From Streblospio benedicti (lineage: Eukaryota > Annelida > Polychaeta > Spionida > Spionidae): a stretch of 64,000 nt of DNA. Positions 59,413-64,000 of this stretch are shown here, one piece after another; position 1 is the first letter of the stretch; each line of letters begins with the position of its first letter. A program made the translations under genes and the position numbers. The stretch covers positions 22,852,695 through 22,916,694 of the forward strand of contig CM032659.1 of assembly GCA_019095985.1 (NCBI GenBank). The letters are read 5' to 3'. The notes below the pieces were generated by a model. That model searched no databases and had not been told where the DNA came from. It saw only the letters and a list, made by a program, of their open reading frames with translations.

Positions 59413-59859
59413 CATCACCGTCCGAAACCGGTCTCTATGTGTAACCAAAAAAGCGGCCTTTACGTGCAACTAAACATTGAACAGCTTGCATCAGCAACGC
59501 TACACGGCCGTATGGATAATATGATAAAGGATACCGCCATCACATGCAGCAGTCATATCTAGAAAGAATGGTCAATAACACATGAAAAGCAGGATTTAAC
59601 ACAAATCTTAGACCAAGTCCTTTGACGTGACACGCGAAATACATCATCACAGCTTCACAGTAGCATTAATACATTGCATTTGAGGATAACAAGGCACAGA
59701 CACATTTGAATCGACGAACATCATGTCCGTTTTTTATGCTGGTAAGAGATGATCAAGAAAAAAGAGAACACTGTCCCACTTTTGCGGAATGTGACAAAAT
59801 GTACATCATCCCTAAACGCCACTAATCTGGTTGCACGTAAAGGTCGGTTTTGGACGATG
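59413..59859. mobile_element. Foldback MITE with imperfect inverted ends
   Basis: The left end (CATCACCGTCCGAAACCGGT) is the approximate reverse complement of the right end (AGGTCGGTTTTGGACGATG), and an inner CCTTTACGTGCAAC at 59457-59470 is matched exactly by GTTGCACGTAAAGG near the right end. No ORF. About 60 bases inside it (59757-59815) match one end of the MITE at 22762-22992, so one element appears nested in or captured by the other. Confidence 0.6.
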
Positions 59860-60116
59860 AAATATATACAAGCTTCTTCACCATTGCCATACTTTTGAAT
59901 ATGTTCAAGCGACCATTTTGATTATTATATACATGTATCTTGACCTACTTAATAGAATCCGAAAGTGTGGCCCAATTTAGTATGGGGCGGCCATATATGT
60001 ATAAATATATCTGCCCGCTGATTTAGGCTCTAGGCAAATGAAAATCCAAGATTAAGGGGGAGGTGGGTGTCACTTTACATATACACTAGGCCATTGGCAT
60101 CCTAGTTGCTCAACAT

Positions 60117-60195
60117 TTACCTCCAGACGGGAATCGAGCCAACGACCTTCTGTTCACGGGTCCAACTCCCTATCCATTCGGCCACAGAAGCACAC
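60117..60195 (-). mobile_element. tRNA-derived SINE, family A (head only)
   Basis: The minus strand carries GTGGCCGAATGGATAGGGAG and a B-box-like GGCTCGATTCCCG, as in the copy at 63147-63475. The body is missing or highly diverged. Confidence 0.6.
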
Positions 60196-61605
60196 CAATA
60201 ATGATTGGATTTTTTTTATCTATGTGTTGATGAAGGTTGATATCTGTACTCTTAAAAATTAATATTTTTCTGTGATTTTTGTTTTGTTTCTTGAAGTTAT
60301 ATTGGGTTTATAGATTTTCACGTATTAATGCATATATATGATATTGTAACTCACATAGTTGCATTTAATGCCAGTCACACAGTTCAGGTTTTGATAACGT
60401 GCTGGCAGTAATCAATTTATGGCATTTGTTTGTTGGAGTTGTTTTATGGATTATTGTTTTTTATAGAAGTTACTCAATAAAATCCCACTCACATTACTCT
60501 GCTTTTTATATTCTCTGATCCATTTATACCAGTAAGTAATGAATAATTTGGTGTTGCTTAAAATATTGATCAAAAGTCTTTCGTAAACGTGTTATTGATC
60601 GTGTTGATAAATAATGCAAAATCCGTTTTCTGTAAACTGGTAAACACGTTAGTTACCCCAAGCCAATTAAATCCTTTTTGGGCAACCATGAAAATGTTTG
60701 GCCCCCTAGATATTTGTGGGTGTGGGTGAGGTGGTGGCCACCCACCCCCGTCCCGTAATCGACCACTACACTGTGACTACAATTGTGACAAACTATTGTG
60801 ATATTGAGATAGGCTGTAAGACATGAGCTCACACTTGTAGAAGCTTCATAATCATATTAATACCACCCGTGGACTGGCCTTAACTGGTCGCATCATCAGG
60901 TCATCTCTTTATGGAGGTTTGGGCAATGGAACTTGGTTTTATTATAGAGGTGGTCTCCTCAAAGAGGAGGTTAGGTGTAAGAAGATTTCCTACATTTCCA
61001 CCCTCACTTGATAAGAAGAATGAGGATACAGATGGATGTATGGAAACATATAATTAGCAAAAGTAATAACATGAATGATAGGCCTCTGCAGAAACCAACG
61101 TTCATGAGGTTCTTTAAGTTTAAGTAATGTGTATATTACAGCATTCTATGAGAAATTTCATCTACACTCAGAGTAATGTTGTATATGTCCTCATCCTTTA
61201 TTTGAAAATACTAACAATATTGTTTAACTGAACTACGAAATAAATATATTTATATACACTAATATGTACATTCAATTATTAGGGGGGTTTAACAGGCATA
61301 CCATTTGCCATAAACTACATTTTTAACTACTTTTTGTTACATCTCCAAATGTTACTTCCCAAATAGTCCATTATCGGTCATTTCCCCAATTATAGCATTA
61401 TCTTTGTATTTTCCTTCGTCCTACGCTCAAAACAAGACATTATCTGACCAAGATTGCATTGTTAATCGGAAAAGAAATGTTGGAACCAACAGTGTCACAC
61501 AATTATTTGAAGAAGCATTTTCTAATATCACACCCAACATACGTGTAACCTTTGAAACCCCCCTCTATGATCTGCCATTATGTAATGCTGGCGAGTGGTT
61601 CCGCC
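60196..61605. other. No gene recognised; 3' flank of the minus-strand gene
   Basis: Mostly AT-rich. It should contain the 3' UTR of the gene that ends at 61606 on the minus strand; a TTTATT (reverse of AATAAA) lies near 61197-61202. Short stretches near 60890-60990 resemble DNA-transposon ends but not clearly enough to call. Confidence 0.45.
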
Positions 61606-63035
61606 TCACGCCGTTAGGGGGCTGCGATACTTCTTCTTTTTTGTCTTTTCTATCTTCTTGAGGTGCTTCTTAAAATAGCTGCAGCTGTCGCCTGAGTCTT
61701 TCTCTGTACATGGGTAGGATGAGCCCCATAGAAAGTTAGGGTGAACCTGAAATATATTTAACTTTCTGTAATGCCTCATATGACCAGCATATTAAAAAGA
61801 AATATAATGAGGTGACCACCTCTTATGACCAGTCTACTAAAAAAACAAGGTGACCAAATACAGGTACCGGAGGGAAGAAGACCTGGGGAGTAGGTTAGAG
61901 TAATGATGAATACAGACACGTCATCAAGATAAAGTATTTTCAAACCTTCAAAACACTCTCCAAGGGTTGGTGTACAGTTTGTCACATGACACAACAAAAG
62001 TGGAACTCTATTGGGGGTGCCAGGGTTTCCGTCAAGTTTCTGACCATCCACTTTTTTCACACATGCTAAAACTTTCATGTCAGAATACCACAGTTTATCA
62101 TTTTAATGTGGCATTAAAAGACACACAGCAGAATTGCCACTTTTGATATCATAGTTAATATATCCCATATTAGATGTCATCGTACAGCCTATGCAAAAAG
62201 TAATGATTAAAAATGATGTCCGAAACACTGTGTAGATATTCATCAATTATTTCATACAAATAATATTTCCACTTATAGGGGGATGGGGGTCTAGCAAAAA
62301 AGAGACCAATATTAATGTTCTACTTTGTGAAGCGGGCACAATGAAAATCATAACATCAGCCATTACTTGGTCATCGACTTAAAGATGTTCCACTGTACTG
62401 AGTTTATTATTTACAATTTGATTATTCAATTCTGTTCTGACACACATAATCCACAAAACACAAATATGAATAAAGTATAGGGAGGGAACCTGTATCTAAT
62501 ATTCGTGCTGAGTGTGGGCGGGTTAAAAAAACATCACACCATTTTATGACATGATTTTCACGCCCCCAAAATAAGTTTCAAAATTTCAGCCTTACAATTG
62601 CTACTAAATTGCTACCAAATTGCTACTAATATATGCAACTTTATCATAAATTCATCGTAAAGGCACCCATATTTTTAACACCCTTGAAAAACTAGCCCCA
62701 ACCCCAACCCTTTCCAAAAATGATATCATGAATTTACATGGTAATGTATTGATTTTCTCTTGTCGCTGACATAAGCTAGATCATCTAGAGATAGAAGAGT
62801 AACAATTCTCAATTGCCTTTCTGCCATGATCATGCCAATCAAAACTGGCATAGGAGTTGATGGTTTTATACTAAGTGGGAAACTATTAGATATGGTTGTT
62901 TTGAAAGACCCGCCCTCACCTTGAGTCCTGGCGCGCACGGCATGTCGTGGCTGGCGCTCGCGTCACACTCGATGTAGCTGCAGTCTGGATCATCCGGGTT
63001 GATTACGTATCGGATGCCGATGTACTGGCACAGGC
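61606..63035 (-). CDS. Secreted-type protein with chitin-binding type 2-like domain (3' exons)
   Basis: Two minus-strand exons: 63035-62920 (phase 1 to 0, acceptor TTCTAG, donor GTGAGG) and 61746-61606 (phase 0, acceptor TTTCAG, TGA stop). Joined, they give 38 and 46 residues without a stop. The six cysteines have spacing C-x15-C-x4-C-x9-C-x17-C-x8-C, including the DCSYIEC and PCAPGL boxes. This is close to the CBM14 (peritrophin-A) pattern, whose cysteines pair 1-3, 2-6 and 4-5; the fourth gap is longer and the second shorter than usual. A lysine-rich tail (KKHLKKIEKTKKKKYRSP) ends the protein. Earlier exons lie to the right, beyond the window or unrecognised. An ADAMTS-type Cys-rich region is a less likely alternative. 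Confidence 0.65.
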
Positions 63036-63056
63036 CTAGAAGGAGAGTGTTGCTTT

Positions 63057-63147
63057 TAATAATGTGCAAGGAGAATGGCGCTTTTGACAATGTACAAGGA
63101 GAATGTCGTTTTTTATAATATACAAGGAGAACGCCGTTTTCATAATG
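63057..63147 (-). repeat. Tandem repeat of about 30 bp
   Basis: Three adjacent units of the form AATGTACAAGGAGAATGGCGCTTTT with small changes. They directly follow (on the plus strand) the acceptor of exon 62920-63035 and look partly derived from it. Confidence 0.75.
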
Positions 63148-63475
63148 TTGCTTCCGTGGCCGAATGAATAGGGATTGCACTCATCACCAGAAGGTCGTGG
63201 GCTTGATTGCCGGTCGGTTCTGATGGTGGGTGGGTGTTGAGCAAACCTACCTCTCAAATGTAGCACACTGCTCCGTGGTACTACCTACACGTTAAATAGG
63301 TACAGGTGAGGCGAGCGAACGCCAATGTGCTACGGTAGCGATGTGGTGTATGCTCCTCGGGGAGTTGAGAAATATTAAGTGTAACAGGGTTGTCAATGAC
63401 CTGATGTATATGTAAAGTCCCTAGGGCACGATAAACTGTGAATTGTGATTTTAAATAAACACATTTACATTTACA
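63147..63475 (+). mobile_element. tRNA-derived SINE, family A (full length)
   Basis: The head GCTTCCGTGGCCGAATGAAT, a B-box-like GGGCTTGATTGCC, the body, and a tail ending ACACATTTACATTTACA. It is the longest clear plus-strand copy and is useful as the family reference. It splits a tandem repeat array into two parts. Confidence 0.75.
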
Positions 63476-63560
63476 GGTACTGACAAAGGCCTAAACGGAG
63501 GGTGGCGCATTTTATTACGTACGGACACAGGCCTACATAGGGCGTAGCACTTTTAATCAT
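63476..63560 (-). repeat. Two further units of the split tandem repeat
   Basis: ACTGACAAAGGCCTAAACGG and ACGGACACAGGCCTACATAG start two units resembling the exon edge at 63019-63060 (ACTGGCACAGGCCTAGAAGG). They continue the array on the far side of the SINE. Confidence 0.55.
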
Positions 63561-64000
63561 GCCGGTTGGTTCATTAATAAAGCGTCAGGTTGTAGATTCC
63601 CATTGAAGGTATTGATTTACAGACCCTCCTCTGGATCTGCCAATTATCTGCCCTAGAATTTGATCACAATATGCTCACAAGAATTTCGTATATATCTAAT
63701 GAAATTGAGTCGCACCATAAGTAAATCGTTTTTCTTTGGCTAGATTTAGTTCAGTTTGCATTGTGGCAAGACAAATGAATGGCAAATATTTCAAGCATGA
63801 TCAATGAACCGGACATGTAATTTTAATCATGCGTCGACTTTGAACGTTGATAAATCAGATTGTCACTGAAGTTACGTGAAATATCTATCCGACTAACATG
63901 AGTAGAAAATACAAAGATCGTAAACCAATTTTTATAAAATATATTTACAAAGTTCTTGATTATTTGATACAAAATCTTGGTATGAGAAATGCTATATAAC
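63561..64000. other. No gene recognised
   Basis: AT-rich. It should be intron of the minus-strand gene, whose earlier exons are not visible here. Confidence 0.45.

Noticed and set aside
61404-61661. 85-codon plus-strand ORF
   Set aside because: It overlaps the minus-strand final exon 61606-61746, which has a proper acceptor, phase and domain fit; the plus frame has no recognisable motif.

Overview
This window looks like nuclear DNA of a marine invertebrate, perhaps a lophotrochozoan or invertebrate deuterostome; I cannot name the species. It is AT-rich and intron-rich, with many small EGF exons, tRNA-derived SINEs, Penelope-like elements, foldback MITEs and one 100-base assembly gap (29566-29665). 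All exon calls were made by eye from splice sites, reading phase and comparison between the two paralogues; no alignment or search was run.

Two head-to-tail plus-strand genes fill most of the window. Both encode DEG/ENaC (amiloride-sensitive type) sodium channels with a long array of EGF-like domains placed in the extracellular region, the architecture called EGAS in nematodes. Gene 1 (3816-28706) lacks its 5' end, which lies before the window; 20 EGF exons, the channel domain, TM2 and the cytoplasmic tail are visible. Gene 2 (30753-52902) looks complete: an N-terminal exon with the HG gating motif and TM1, a long exon with two furin-like sites, 18 EGF exons, the channel domain, TM2 and tail, about 1,421 residues in 36 exons. 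Almost every EGF exon is phase 1-1 and 114 nt long, so domains can be duplicated or lost without breaking the frame. Gene 1 grew by a five-EGF block repeated three times, gene 2 by two-EGF and three-EGF blocks, and a decayed EGF exon remains in gene 2.

Downstream, an intronless plus-strand gene (55890-57545) encodes a type II membrane glycosyltransferase of family GT61, the family of EOGT and POMGNT2. At the right end, two minus-strand exons (61606-61746 and 62920-63035) join in phase to give the C-terminus of a protein with a six-cysteine domain resembling chitin-binding type 2 (CBM14).

Introns and intergenic DNA are rich in mobile elements: a broken Penelope-like element with inverted ends (1830-3525), a second Penelope-related palindrome (21121-22231), a tRNA-Ser/Leu-like SINE family (five copies), an unusual family in which direct repeats carrying a tRNA-like module bracket a short core (9506-10765 and 17975-19172, plus solo-like copies), LINE 3' ends, a pogo-like MITE and several foldbacks.

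The most interesting points are: EGF arrays placed in the finger region of a sodium channel and bearing Notch-type O-glycosylation motifs close to a GT61 gene; twin furin-like sites bracketing a 158-residue tract in gene 2; paired loss of cysteines 5 and 6 in one EGF; and the tRNA-module direct-repeat elements.
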